This document shows, in pieces, positions 7,558-16,214 of a stretch of DNA of 64,000 nt (positions are counted from its first letter, which is position 1; each line of letters starts with the position of its first letter). Position numbers and translations under genes: made by a program. Below the pieces are notes generated by a model that saw only the letters and a list, made by a program, of their open reading frames with translations, had not been told where the DNA came from and searched no databases. Location of the stretch: the NCBI GenBank assembly GCA_023422775.1, contig JAFAGM010000089.1:56885-120884 (forward strand). The letters are read 5' to 3'. Origin of the DNA: Pseudomonadota bacterium (GTDB taxonomy: Bacteria > Pseudomonadota > Alphaproteobacteria > Rhizobiales > Xanthobacteraceae).

Positions 7558-8747
7558 GGACGTGCTTCCGAGGCCGGCATGACAAAGACCTGGCCGGGAT
7601 AGATGAGGTTGGGATTGCGGATCTGCTGCTTGTTTGCCTGGTAGATCGTGGCGTAGCGCGTGCCCACGCCATAGGTGAGCTGGCTGAGGCGCCAAAGCGA
7701 GTCGCCGCGGGAGACCGTGGTGGTCGCGATCTTGGGCACCACCACCGCGGAGGGCGAACCTGTATCAGGCACGACAGTCCCGCCCGCGGCCGCCAGTTTC
7801 GGCTGTCCGACGGCGGCAACGTCCGGCCGCTTCGGTGCGGTGGCTTGCGCCGTCACCGTCCCGGTCACGGCCTTGTCGGGAACGTTGAAGGGCACCTCGG
7901 CGCGTGCGCGCACGCTGCTGGAATTCGACTCCAGTTCGTCCACCCTGACGCGATAACTGCCGGGTGCGACCCCTTCATTGATCGTGACCGCAAACCGGCC
8001 ATCGTTGCTGGCCGTTACCGGCGCAACAAAGCTGTCGTTGAGATAGAGCCTGACGGTAGCGCCGGCGCGTGCGCGGCCGCTCACATGGAACTTGCCGCCC
8101 GACTCGACCTCGACCGCCTCCACAACCACCGATCCAGGTGTCAGCTTCGAGGAGTCCGGCTGGGACATGACCACGGTGGGCTTGTTGGGCGTCATCAATG
8201 CCACGACCGGCGCGTCGGTTGCTTTCGGCTCGATCGCGACGGCGACGCTCTGCTTTGATGTCGTCTGCCTGCCGTCCGGGTCCCTGGAGCGCAGCGTCAG
8301 GTCGTAGGTGCCGGCGGGAAGCTTCGGCGAGATCATGACGAATTGCCCGGATTTATCCGCGACGGCGCGATCGTGCACCTCGCCGTTCCGAAGCAGTTCG
8401 ACCGTCGCGCCCGGCGTCGTCCGGCCGGCAATGACCGCTTCGCCCGACGGATCGACGCGGGCAACGTCGAATTCCGGCACGCCGTCGCTGCTCTCGGGTG
8501 GCAAGGGGGTTCCGGTCAGGCCGCGAACCAGCGCATTCGCCTGGGCTTCCGCCGCTGCGAGCGCGGCAGGCGCGTTCGACTGCGGGGCTGGGGCCGGCGT
8601 CGGGGCGGCCGGCGCCGCAGACGCCATCCTGGCTTCAGCCGGCGGCTCGCGGCCGGCGTACTGGATCGCGATGACAAGCGCCACGCCGCAGACGGCAGCA
8701 AGCGCTACGTAGGGCACGGCCATTCGGCTCATCGATAGGGCAGTCAT
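7554..8747 (-). CDS. LysM-domain membrane-anchored cell-envelope protein
   Basis: The 397-residue protein has one N-terminal membrane segment (about 10-30, AVPYVALAAVCGVALVIAI) and then a Pro/Ala-rich linker (about 35-60). A long region of Ig/Big-like beta modules follows, with repeated phrases of the type GEAVIAGRTTPGATVELL and GKFHVSGRARAGATVRLY. It ends in one C-terminal LysM domain (about 342-395, VSRGDSLWRLSQLTYG...YPGQVFVMP) that binds peptidoglycan. It should sit in the inner membrane with the rest in the periplasm. The stop codon lies inside the flanking dispersed repeat. It is downstream of the large VCBS/RTX gene on the same strand, 322 bases away. Confidence 0.85.
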   Translation of the reverse strand: MTALSMSRMAVPYVALAAVCGVALVIAIQYAGREPPAEARMASAAPAAPTPAPAPQSNAPAALAAAEAQANALVRGLTGTPLPPESSDGVPEFDVARVDPSGEAVIAGRTTPGATVELLRNGEVHDRAVADKSGQFVMISPKLPAGTYDLTLRSRDPDGRQTTSKQSVAVAIEPKATDAPVVALMTPNKPTVVMSQPDSSKLTPGSVVVEAVEVESGGKFHVSGRARAGATVRLYLNDSFVAPVTASNDGRFAVTINEGVAPGSYRVRVDELESNSSSVRARAEVPFNVPDKAVTGTVTAQATAPKRPDVAAVGQPKLAAAGGTVVPDTGSPSAVVVPKIATTTVSRGDSLWRLSQLTYGVGTRYATIYQANKQQIRNPNLIYPGQVFVMPASEARP

Positions 8748-9069
8748 GATGTTCGTCCGCCGGATGGAAGGTCAATTCAGTTCAGTATGATACCTCATTT
8801 TGATGGAATTGAATGCCTTTCAAGACCCTGGGTCGCCGGAGTTACCCACACCGGAAGCCGGATGACGTATTTTGGCTTCACTGGGAGCCCCTTGCCGTCC
8901 CGATTTGGGGCACAGCCGGTTCTGGCAAGGCGCCCTGATTCGGCGCCGCGGACCCGGTCCGGGGAGACCCGGCCTGCGAAAGGTGCCGGCCTCCAGGGAC
9001 TGCCACGACGCCGTTCACCTTCGGGGGTGATCCCGCCGCCGATCCAGGACGGCCGGACGGGCAGTTCGG
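8748..9069. other. Spacer of 322 bases without a gene
   Basis: Lies between the stop of the VCBS/RTX gene and the start of the LysM gene, both on the minus strand. It is GC-rich with short inverted segments (for example around 8955-8980, CCCGGTCCGGGG). I see no frame with convincing protein character and no long hairpin followed by T residues. The promoter of the LysM gene, if it has its own, should lie near 8750-8850, where the sequence is most AT-rich. Confidence 0.5.
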
Positions 9070-12000
9070 TCACACCATCAGATCGTGCAGCACATGGCTG
9101 ACATCGTGCCTCTCGTGACCCGGAATACTGCCGTGATCGTCGGACCAGTGATGACTTGATGGCAACAGGTCGTCGAACAATGACTGATGTCCGCTGTTTG
9201 CCTTGTCGCTTCCATGGTGGCTCATCGATGCCGCGACAAGGTCCTCGTTTCCAAGGTTGATGACGTCCGGTGCTTCGTGACCGGAATTCCTGAAGTGGAA
9301 TGACTCTCCGGGCCCGGCCTTGCCGGCGGCCATCGAGCCGAACACTTCCCGAGCAATCGAGGACGGCTCGAAATCCGACCCGCCGCCGCCGTGCTTGTGT
9401 CCGCCGTCGGATTCGCCCGAATTCGAATGACGGTCGCCATCCCCATTGTCGCGGCGATCGGAATCGTCCTTCGGGCCATCGTACCTCGTGCGCCACCATC
9501 CCTGACTTTCGTGGTTCGACTGGACACCGGAGTCCGTCTCAGAATGGCTCTCCGGCGTGGTGTGTTCCGGCGCAATCCGGACATCGCCCTCCAGTGCCCG
9601 GACCTGTTCGACCAGCCGCGGCGCGGCTTTGTCGTCGGCCAGCCCGGTGGCGCCGGTGCTGTGGTGAAGCACGGGAGACGGGACGATCTCCGGGGGACTT
9701 TCAGTCGGCACCGTCACTTCGACGTGCCGCGATTCGATCGGGACTCCGTTCGCCGTGGCAATCGCCGCGTCGTGTTCGCTCGACGGCGTTCGCGCTTCGT
9801 CGGAACTGCCGCCGGGATCGCTTTTCAGCAAGGCATCGCTCCCGTCGACGGGGTGCGCGGGATCACCGCCGGTCGCGCCGGACATGGCGCCGTCGGCGGT
9901 CATCGAGACCAGTGTAGCGTCAGCCGTTGCGGCAAGATCAAGGTTGGCCGGTTCGCCGGTGGCCGCAATGTGCGCTGTGTTGGGCTGAGGAACGATATCC
10001 GACGGTTCAATGCTGGCGATTCCCTGCAGGTGGATTTCCATGAGGCCGGAATCGCCGATCGTCAGGGTGTGTCCTGTCGGATTGACGTAGACGATGGTTT
10101 CATTCGCCGCGCTGTCGTAGAGCCAGGCGACGGTATGCGGCGGCACCAGCGGGCTTGTGGAATTCAGTGCGAGGAACGACAGCGCGCCGATCGCCGATAG
10201 ATCGATCCTGTCGGACCCGGATCTGAAATCAGAGACGATGTCGAACCGGGCCGCGTTGGAATCGGCCGTCGACAGAAAAACGAATCGGTCGTCGCCATTG
10301 CCGCCCGTCAGGTAGTCGGCGCCATATCCACCGATGATCGTATCGCACCCGTTGTTGCCGTTAATCGTATCGTTTCCGGAACCTCCATAGATCGTGTCAT
10401 CCCCGTCATTTCCCTTGACGGTGTCGTTGCCGGACCCTGCGTAGATGAGGTCGCCCTTGCCGGTGCCGTTGACGGTGTCGCTACCGGCGCCGGTAAAGAT
10501 CGTCTGGCTGTGATGGCCGCCTCCCGCGATGGAATCGCCGCCGGGGGTACCGTGGATGAAGTGGCCGTCCGATATGACCTTCTTCCCCGTGGCCAAATAG
10601 TCGAAATCGTTTGGATCCGCGTCGTTGCTGCCGTGAATGGTGATCGTCACCACCATCGGGGTGCCGTCCACGGTTCTGACCATGAACGTGTCGGTCAGCG
10701 TGTCGCCATCGTGGAGTGCCTGCACGTCGCAGTTCTTGTTGTCGAGCGTGTAGGTCCACACGCCGTTCGCCGTCATCTTGAAGGTGCCGTACCCGGCATC
10801 GCTCTGCTTCGGCCGGTTGACCGCGATGAAGCTGTTGTCCGGATTGTCGACGTCGGTATCGGTGAGCGTGCCGGTCGCGTGCGGCGCGCCGTGGTCGCCG
10901 CCGCCGGCCTCGGTTACCGAGCCGGTCTTGGCCCCGGAAATGATCGCGGCGTCGTTGGTGCCGTCGATGATGATCGTCACCACCTGCGGGGTGCCGTCGA
11001 TGGTGGTCACCGTGAACGTGTCGGTCAGCGTATCGCAGGCATTGAGCGCCTGCACCGCGTGGTTGCTGTCGTCGAGCGTGTAGACCCACACGCCGGCCGC
11101 CGTCATGGTGAAGGTGCCGTAGCCGCCGGTGCTCGCCTTCGGCGTGGTGACCGCCGTGAAGGTATTGGGCGCATTGTCGATGTCGGTATCGGTGAGCGCG
11201 CCGGTCGCAGTCGGCTTGCCGTACTTGCTGTTGGCGAAGCCGCCGGCCTCGGTCACCGAGCCGCATCTGGTGCCGGAAATCACGGCCGCATCGTTGCTGC
11301 CCTCGATGGTGACCGTTACCACCTGCCGGGTGCCGTCCACGGTGGTCACGGTGAACGTGTCGGTCAGAGTGTCGCCGACATTGAGCGCCTGCACCGCGTG
11401 GCTCTTGTCGTTGAGCGTGTAGGTCCACGCGCCGTCCGCGGTCATCGTGAAGGTGCCGTAGCCGCCGGTGCTTGCTGTCGGTGAGCCAACCGCCGTGAAG
11501 CTGTTGGAGGGATTGTCGACATCGGTATCGGTTAGCTTGCCGGTCGCGGTCGACGCGCCGTACTTGGGTCCGCTGTCCTCGATGACTGTGCCGGTTGTGT
11601 CGCCGGAAATGATTGCGGCGTCGTTGGCACCGTTGATGGTGATCGTCACCAGCTGCGGAGTGCCATCGATGGTAGTCACGGTGAACGTATCGGTCAGGGT
11701 GTCGCCGACATTGAGCGCCTGGACTGCGTGGTTGGTGTTGTCGACTGTGTAGACCCAGACGCCGGCCGCCGTCATGGTGAACGTGCCGTAGCCGGCATTG
11801 CCCGGGGTCGGGGAAGTGACCGCCGTAAAGGTATTGGGCGGATTGTCGACGTCGGTGTTGGTGAGTGTGCCGGTAGCGGTCAGCGGGGCGGAGAGGGCAC
11901 TCACGTCGCTGCCGGCCTCGACCGCTGCGCCGGTCGTGTCGCCGGAAATGACGGCCGCGTCGTTGGTGCCGTTGATGGCGATCATGAAGGTCTGATTGGT

Positions 12001-12978
12001 CGAGAGCGTGCCGTCCGACACCGTGACGGTGAAGTTTGCCGTCGCGGGCGCCGTCAGCGCGTTGATGGCGTCATCATCAGGAACGAATGTGAAGTCACCG
12101 TTCGCACTGTTGACGAAGAGCGTGCCGAAGGGCCCCGCCTCCGATACGTCGAACGTCTCCCCACCCACGACAGTGCTGCCGACGGTTCCCCCGCTGATGC
12201 CGAAGGTCAGTGGGGCGCCGCTGGAGGTGTTGGCGGCGAAAGTGCCAGAGGTCGCGCTGAACGTGTCGAACGCAATGGTGTCGGTTTCGGTCAGTGCCAG
12301 AAAAGCACCGAACGTGGGCGGCGTCGGTGCCGGTGGCGGCAGATGTCCGATGATGGTCTCGGGGACCGACACGATACTCGCCGGTAGAGGTGCGAGCGCG
12401 TTCTGCGCCGGCTGGATGCTGTCGTTCTGGATGAAGTTGATCGGCTGCACCGGCAGCGAATTGTCGGAAGGAGGTGTGCTCGACCCCGTCGATCCCACCC
12501 CCTTGGTGGCAGTGGAGAGCACCTCCTGCTGGGCCTCCTGCAACTCCGCCATGCGCGCGGGTGAATTCTGGAGCTGGTTTACGATGACCGAAGAGCCCTG
12601 CGGACGCAGGACAATGGTCATGCCGGGATCCTCGACGACGATGTGTCGCGGGACGGCCTCCTTGGTGACGAGTTCGAATGCGCCGTGCTCGAGGTCCTTG
12701 TAGGTGATGTTGCCGTCGTCCAGGAACGTGACGTTCGGGTCAGCGGCCTTGGCTTCCTTCGTCAGCGAAAAGGTCAGGGCCGTGAGCCAGGACAATATGC
12801 CGGCCTCGCCGCCAAGGCGCCGGCTTCGCCTGGCGGTGTCGCGCCCGCGACTGGGGGCTAAGCTGGCGGCAGTCTGAATGGTTCCGATGGTGTCGGCGAG
12901 CGGGGCGGCCGCAGCGGCCTTGCCTTTGTCCCCGGTCTCGGCGTGGGACCCAACCAGCATGATACTCATCCCTGGCAC
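9070..12978 (-). CDS. Large VCBS/RTX repeat surface or secreted protein
   Basis: A 1302-residue repeat protein of the type I-secreted adhesin class. Numbered from the GTG at 12978: an N-terminal region without a Sec signal (1-200); a cadherin-like module (about 225-338); four VCBS repeats (339-784); RTX nonapeptide repeats such as GGSGNDTI and GGNGDDRF (about 829-898) that bind calcium; a serralysin-like C-terminal block (about 900-995); then a 300-residue acidic tail rich in His, Asp and Ser, ending HVLHDLMV. Three starts are possible (GTG 12978, ATG 12969, ATG 12960); the last has AGGG nine bases upstream. No HlyB/HlyD/TolC genes are in the window. The only four Cys (572, 648, 750, 878) sit inside VCBS or RTX units, which is unusual. 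It is divergent from the FecR gene. Confidence 0.88.
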   Translation of the reverse strand: MPGMSIMLVGSHAETGDKGKAAAAAPLADTIGTIQTAASLAPSRGRDTARRSRRLGGEAGILSWLTALTFSLTKEAKAADPNVTFLDDGNITYKDLEHGAFELVTKEAVPRHIVVEDPGMTIVLRPQGSSVIVNQLQNSPARMAELQEAQQEVLSTATKGVGSTGSSTPPSDNSLPVQPINFIQNDSIQPAQNALAPLPASIVSVPETIIGHLPPPAPTPPTFGAFLALTETDTIAFDTFSATSGTFAANTSSGAPLTFGISGGTVGSTVVGGETFDVSEAGPFGTLFVNSANGDFTFVPDDDAINALTAPATANFTVTVSDGTLSTNQTFMIAINGTNDAAVISGDTTGAAVEAGSDVSALSAPLTATGTLTNTDVDNPPNTFTAVTSPTPGNAGYGTFTMTAAGVWVYTVDNTNHAVQALNVGDTLTDTFTVTTIDGTPQLVTITINGANDAAIISGDTTGTVIEDSGPKYGASTATGKLTDTDVDNPSNSFTAVGSPTASTGGYGTFTMTADGAWTYTLNDKSHAVQALNVGDTLTDTFTVTTVDGTRQVVTVTIEGSNDAAVISGTRCGSVTEAGGFANSKYGKPTATGALTDTDIDNAPNTFTAVTTPKASTGGYGTFTMTAAGVWVYTLDDSNHAVQALNACDTLTDTFTVTTIDGTPQVVTIIIDGTNDAAIISGAKTGSVTEAGGGDHGAPHATGTLTDTDVDNPDNSFIAVNRPKQSDAGYGTFKMTANGVWTYTLDNKNCDVQALHDGDTLTDTFMVRTVDGTPMVVTITIHGSNDADPNDFDYLATGKKVISDGHFIHGTPGGDSIAGGGHHSQTIFTGAGSDTVNGTGKGDLIYAGSGNDTVKGNDGDDTIYGGSGNDTINGNNGCDTIIGGYGADYLTGGNGDDRFVFLSTADSNAARFDIVSDFRSGSDRIDLSAIGALSFLALNSTSPLVPPHTVAWLYDSAANETIVYVNPTGHTLTIGDSGLMEIHLQGIASIEPSDIVPQPNTAHIAATGEPANLDLAATADATLVSMTADGAMSGATGGDPAHPVDGSDALLKSDPGGSSDEARTPSSEHDAAIATANGVPIESRHVEVTVPTESPPEIVPSPVLHHSTGATGLADDKAAPRLVEQVRALEGDVRIAPEHTTPESHSETDSGVQSNHESQGWWRTRYDGPKDDSDRRDNGDGDRHSNSGESDGGHKHGGGGSDFEPSSIAREVFGSMAAGKAGPGESFHFRNSGHEAPDVINLGNEDLVAASMSHHGSDKANSGHQSLFDDLLPSSHHWSDDHGSIPGHERHDVSHVLHDLMV
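10627..11964 (-). repeat. Four tandem VCBS repeat units (330-339 bp each)
   Basis: In-frame tandem repeats inside the VCBS/RTX gene: unit 1 at 11626-11964, unit 2 at 11296-11625, unit 3 at 10957-11295, unit 4 at 10627-10956. Protein periods are 113, 110, 113 and 110 residues. Each starts NDAA(V/I)ISG and contains TGxLTDTDVDN, GYGTFxMTAxG, WxYTLDxxxxxVQAL and GDTLTDTF. The DNA units are visibly similar over long stretches, so they are candidate sites for copy-number change by recombination and for short-read misassembly. Confidence 0.9.
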
Positions 12979-13112
12979 TGGCCTCGCGCGCGGTGCGCTG
13001 CTTTGCCCGGGCGCTTGAGGTCAAAACATCCCGGCGCTTCCAGCCGAAGGCTGGTCGCCGAAACCCTCCTGAAAGGACCTGAGGATAGCCAATCGCCGTG
13101 TTCCCGGCTCTA

Positions 13113-13140
13113 GGCTCAAAAGATGTAATACTTTTGAGCC
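13113..13140. promoter_or_regulatory. Perfect 10-bp inverted repeat in divergent spacer
   Basis: GGCTCAAAAG (13113-13122) and CTTTTGAGCC (13131-13140) are exact inverse complements around the 8-base AT-rich centre ATGTAATA. It lies in the 264-base spacer between the divergently transcribed VCBS/RTX gene and the FecR-domain gene, about 135 and 100 bases from their starts. The position and symmetry suit a dimeric regulator operator controlling both genes. A transcribed hairpin in one leader is the alternative. The bound factor is unknown. Confidence 0.5.
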
Positions 13141-13242
13141 AATGGCCGCCCGCAGGTGGCCCTGACATAGTGTCTGATCCTGCCGGTGCTGATGCCTGGT
13201 AGCCGGTTACTCGAACGCGATCTTCTCGGGAAGAAGGGGATC

Positions 13243-13899
13243 ATGTTGGCGCGTGCGTCTGCCGTATTCGCGACTGGATTGGTTCTCACCGCAGCGGGGT
13301 TTTTCCCCGGCCCGGCTCGCGCGCAGAGCGATTCCGCCAAGCCCGCCGTGCTGGAAGTCGTAGCAAAGCCCATCGGAAAAGTCGTCGTCGCCACGGGATC
13401 GGTCACCCTTGAGCGGACGGCCGCTGTCGTCGTGCAGGCCAGCACCTCCGGTCCGCCCGGCCAGGCGAAAGTGGGCGATCTGGTCTACCAGGGTGATGCG
13501 GTTGCGACCGGCGCCGACGGCAAGGTCGGCATCAACTTCACGGACGGCACGTCGTTCAACCTGTCGAGCAACGCGCGCATGGTTTTGAACGAGTTCGTGT
13601 ACGACCCGGGCAGCACGTCCAATTCCACCCTGTTCAACCTGACCAAGGGGACCTTCACCTTTGTCGCGGGCAAGGTCGCCAAGACGGGTGACATGAAGAT
13701 CGATACCCCCGTCGCCACCATGGGCATTCGAGGCACCACGCCACGCGTCGAAATTTCCGACGATGGGACGGTGAGGTTTTCCACCCTCATTGAGGAAGGC
13801 AAGAGCAAGCTCACGAAAAAGTCGTCGGCGGCCCCGGCGCCGCAGCTCGAACAAAAGCCCTCTCCCAGGTCGAATACGACCATCTGTCGGGGATGCTAG
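13243..13899 (+). CDS. Exported FecR-domain protein
   Basis: The 218-residue product has a signal peptide (about 1-28, cleavage near PARAQ) and a FecR domain. The domain runs from about residue 60 (VGDLVYQGDAVATGADGK) through GINFTDGTSFNLSSNARM and LTKGTFTFVAGKVAKTGDM to DTPVATMGIRGTTPRVEI. In this periplasmic type, FecR domains are found beside surface-protein and TPR genes rather than with a FecI sigma factor, and none is present here. The ATG at 13243 follows AAGAAGGGGATC, a good ribosome-binding site. The last 16 residues (QKPSPRSNTTICRGC) look unlike a natural tail; see the finding on a possible frameshift at the AAAA run near 13850. Confidence 0.82.
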   Translation: MLARASAVFATGLVLTAAGFFPGPARAQSDSAKPAVLEVVAKPIGKVVVATGSVTLERTAAVVVQASTSGPPGQAKVGDLVYQGDAVATGADGKVGINFTDGTSFNLSSNARMVLNEFVYDPGSTSNSTLFNLTKGTFTFVAGKVAKTGDMKIDTPVATMGIRGTTPRVEISDDGTVRFSTLIEEGKSKLTKKSSAAPAPQLEQKPSPRSNTTICRGC

Positions 13900-13950
13900 G
13901 CGGCTACGAGCGCCGGCCCATTCGCTCGTGGCAACATCGGAAAGACCGCA

Positions 13951-14832
13951 ATGGAATTTGGTGCAATCAGGCGCATGATCCACGGCCTGGCGCCGGTTCT
14001 CGTGCTGCCGCTGCTCGGGTCGTTGGCCGTTGCGCAGAACCCCAGGGAGACCCCCAAGGGCAGTGACTATTTCAAGAACATTGAACTATGCAACGGCGCC
14101 GGTCGCACGTCGTTCGCCGTTCGGATCAATGGCTGCACGGCGCTGATCGATTCCGGCCAGGGCACGACGACGTCGCTCGCCATCGCCTTCAACAACCGCG
14201 GCAATGCCCATACCGCCAAGGGAGACTATGACCGCGCCATCCAGGATTTCGACAAATCAATCAAGCTCGATCCGGCCAGCGCCAAGCCCTTCAATAATCG
14301 CGGCGCGGCCTATTTGAGGAAGGGCGAATACGACCTCGCCGTCCAGTCATTCGACGAGGCGATCAGGCTCAAGCCCAACTATGGCGGAGCCTTCGCCAAC
14401 CGTGCCGGAGCCTACCTGAAGAAGAACGAGTATGATCGCGCGGCGCGGGACTATGACGAGGCAATCCGCCTTGAGCCCAATCGCGCGTCGGTGTGGGCCG
14501 GACGCTGCTGGACCCGGGCCGTTCTCGGTTCGCTGCAGGAGGCGCTGGATGATTGCAGGCGCGCGCTGCAGCAGTCGCCGGATGACGCCGCCACGCATGA
14601 CTCGCTCGGGCTGATTCATCTGAAGATGGACCAGTTCGGTACCGCCATCGATGATTTCAGCTCGGCGCTTCGCTTCGATCCGAAGCTGGCGAGTGCGCTC
14701 TATGGGCGCGGGCTCGCCAAGCTGAAGAGCGGCGACATTGCCGGCAGCAAGTCCGATCTGGCGGCGGCAAGGGCAATGCAGGCCAGGATCGATGGCGACT
14801 TTACGCGCTACGGCGTACGCAGCAGCGATTGA
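13951..14832 (+). CDS. Exported tetratricopeptide-repeat protein
   Basis: The 293-residue protein has an N-terminal hydrophobic signal segment (about 9-28) and six consecutive 34-residue TPR units starting near residue 68, for example FNNRGNAHTAKGDYDRAIQ and FNNRGAAYLRKGEYDLAVQ. TPR arrays form superhelical protein-binding scaffolds, here in the periplasm. It begins 51 bases after the FecR gene on the same strand and is probably co-transcribed. The start is the ATG at 13951; the ATG at 13975 (MIHGLAPVLV) is an equally good signal-peptide start and neither has a strong ribosome-binding site. Partner unknown, possibly the neighbouring FecR or VCBS/RTX proteins. Confidence 0.85.
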   Translation: MEFGAIRRMIHGLAPVLVLPLLGSLAVAQNPRETPKGSDYFKNIELCNGAGRTSFAVRINGCTALIDSGQGTTTSLAIAFNNRGNAHTAKGDYDRAIQDFDKSIKLDPASAKPFNNRGAAYLRKGEYDLAVQSFDEAIRLKPNYGGAFANRAGAYLKKNEYDRAARDYDEAIRLEPNRASVWAGRCWTRAVLGSLQEALDDCRRALQQSPDDAATHDSLGLIHLKMDQFGTAIDDFSSALRFDPKLASALYGRGLAKLKSGDIAGSKSDLAAARAMQARIDGDFTRYGVRSSD

Positions 14833-15200
14833 TCGGCCAGCTTGCTGCGGAAAGAAGCTCGTTCGAATCCAATTTCTCTCCCGGCACTCGACTTCGCTCG
14901 CGCTTCGTGCGGCGCGCTCGCCATGGACGGAAGGGCAGGTTGCCGCGGCCCGGCTGCGAGGTCAACCCGCTTCGCGTTCGCCTCGGTGGCCGTCATGCGC
15001 CAGCGCCCGATTTCCGCAGGTGCTTATCTTTCGCGAACGCAGGACCCGCCGACGTCGAAGCGCGGTATTCTATGGCGCTATGCCGCACGGGTGGCTATGG
15101 TAAAGCTGGGCGCAACGGGCGATTTTGGGTGTTGTTCGATCGCCCCAAATGCGGCGGCGCACTCGCCACCCGAAAAGACCCGATGGAGGAGCTAGACAAG
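14833..15200. other. Spacer of 368 bases without a recognised gene
   Basis: Between the TPR gene and dctP, both on the plus strand. The frame of dctP stays open upstream, but the upstream residues look like Arg/Pro/Ala-rich random translation, and a good ribosome-binding site (GGAGGAGC at 15186-15193) sits just before the dctP ATG. I see no RNA gene and no clear terminator. The dctP promoter should lie here. Confidence 0.5.
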
Positions 15201-16196
15201 ATGAAGAAAGTCTCGACGATACTGTTCGCTACAGCGGCGGCCATCCTGCTGTCGGCGCCGGCTCAAGCGCAGGTGACGCTGAAAGCCTCTCACCAATTTC
15301 CGGGCGGGAAGGGCGATCCGCGCGACGAGATGGTGCAGATCATCGCCAGGGAAGCCAAGGCCGCCGGTGTCGGGCTCGATATCCAGGTCTATCCGGGCGC
15401 CTCGCTGTTCAAGCCGAACGACCAGTGGAACGCCATGGTCAACGGCCAACTCGACATCTCGTCATTCCCGCTTGATTACGCCAGCGGCAAGGTGCGTGAC
15501 TTCGGTGCCACCCTGATGCCGGGCCTTGTGCGCAGCCATGACCGCGCCTCGCGCATGTCGAACTCGCCGTTCATGAAGGACATCAAGGCCAAGATCGAGA
15601 AGGCTGGCGTCATCGTGCTCGCCGACGCCTGGCTTGCCGGCGCTGTGGCCTCCAAGAAAGGCTGCATCCGCAAGCCGGAAGACATAAAGGGCGTGAAGAT
15701 CCGCTCTGCCGGCCCAACATTTGCCGCCATGTGGCAGGCCGCAGGCGCTTCGATCGTCTCGATCCCGTCGAACGAGGTCTACAACGCGCTGCAGACGGGC
15801 GTCGCGGAGGCCACCGATACCTCGACCGGCAGTTTCGTCTCGTTCCGCATCTATGAGCAGGTCAAGTGCATCACCGCTCCGGGAGAAAATGCGCTGTGGT
15901 TCATGTACGAGCCGGTGCTGATGTCGAAGAAGGCGTTTGACAAGCTCAACAAGCAGCAACAGGAGGTACTGCTCAAGGCCGGCAAGAAGTCGGAAGAATA
16001 TTTCGCGAAGGAGAGCAAGGCACTTGACGAAAAGATGGTCAAGACCTTCCAGGACAACAAGGTCGAAGTCGTCACCCTGTCTGCGCCCGAGTACCAAGCC
16101 TGGCTTGATGTGGCACAAAAAAGCTCCTACGCCGAGTTCGCCAAGGAAGTGCCCGACGGCAAGAAATTGATCGACGAGGCCCTGGCAGTCAAATAA
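15201..16196 (+). CDS. dctP: TRAP transporter periplasmic substrate-binding subunit (DctP family)
   Basis: The 331-residue product carries a signal peptide (MKKVSTILFATAAAILLSAP, cut after AQAQ). It has the DctP-family core GVKIRSAGPTFAAMWQAAGA, with the conserved Arg that holds the substrate carboxylate, and ALQTGVAEATD. It delivers an organic acid to the DctQM permease encoded next. The ATG at 15201 has GGAGGAGC eight bases upstream; an alternative ATG at 15183 is less likely. The first of a three-gene operon; the ligand cannot be deduced. Confidence 0.93.
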   Translation: MKKVSTILFATAAAILLSAPAQAQVTLKASHQFPGGKGDPRDEMVQIIAREAKAAGVGLDIQVYPGASLFKPNDQWNAMVNGQLDISSFPLDYASGKVRDFGATLMPGLVRSHDRASRMSNSPFMKDIKAKIEKAGVIVLADAWLAGAVASKKGCIRKPEDIKGVKIRSAGPTFAAMWQAAGASIVSIPSNEVYNALQTGVAEATDTSTGSFVSFRIYEQVKCITAPGENALWFMYEPVLMSKKAFDKLNKQQQEVLLKAGKKSEEYFAKESKALDEKMVKTFQDNKVEVVTLSAPEYQAWLDVAQKSSYAEFAKEVPDGKKLIDEALAVK

Positions 16197-16214
16197 GGCT
16201 CCTTCAATAGGGAT

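Noticed and set aside
10481..11428. Frame inside the VCBS repeat region with periodic text
   Set aside because: The periodicity only mirrors the VCBS units in another frame; residues are Arg/His-rich without a fold.
10627..11964. Possible CRISPR-like array
   Set aside because: The repeats are about 330 bases, in frame and coding, with no short repeats or spacers.
14808..14996. Short minus-strand frame in the TPR-dctP spacer
   Set aside because: No ribosome-binding site or recognised domain; translation is Ala/Arg-rich.
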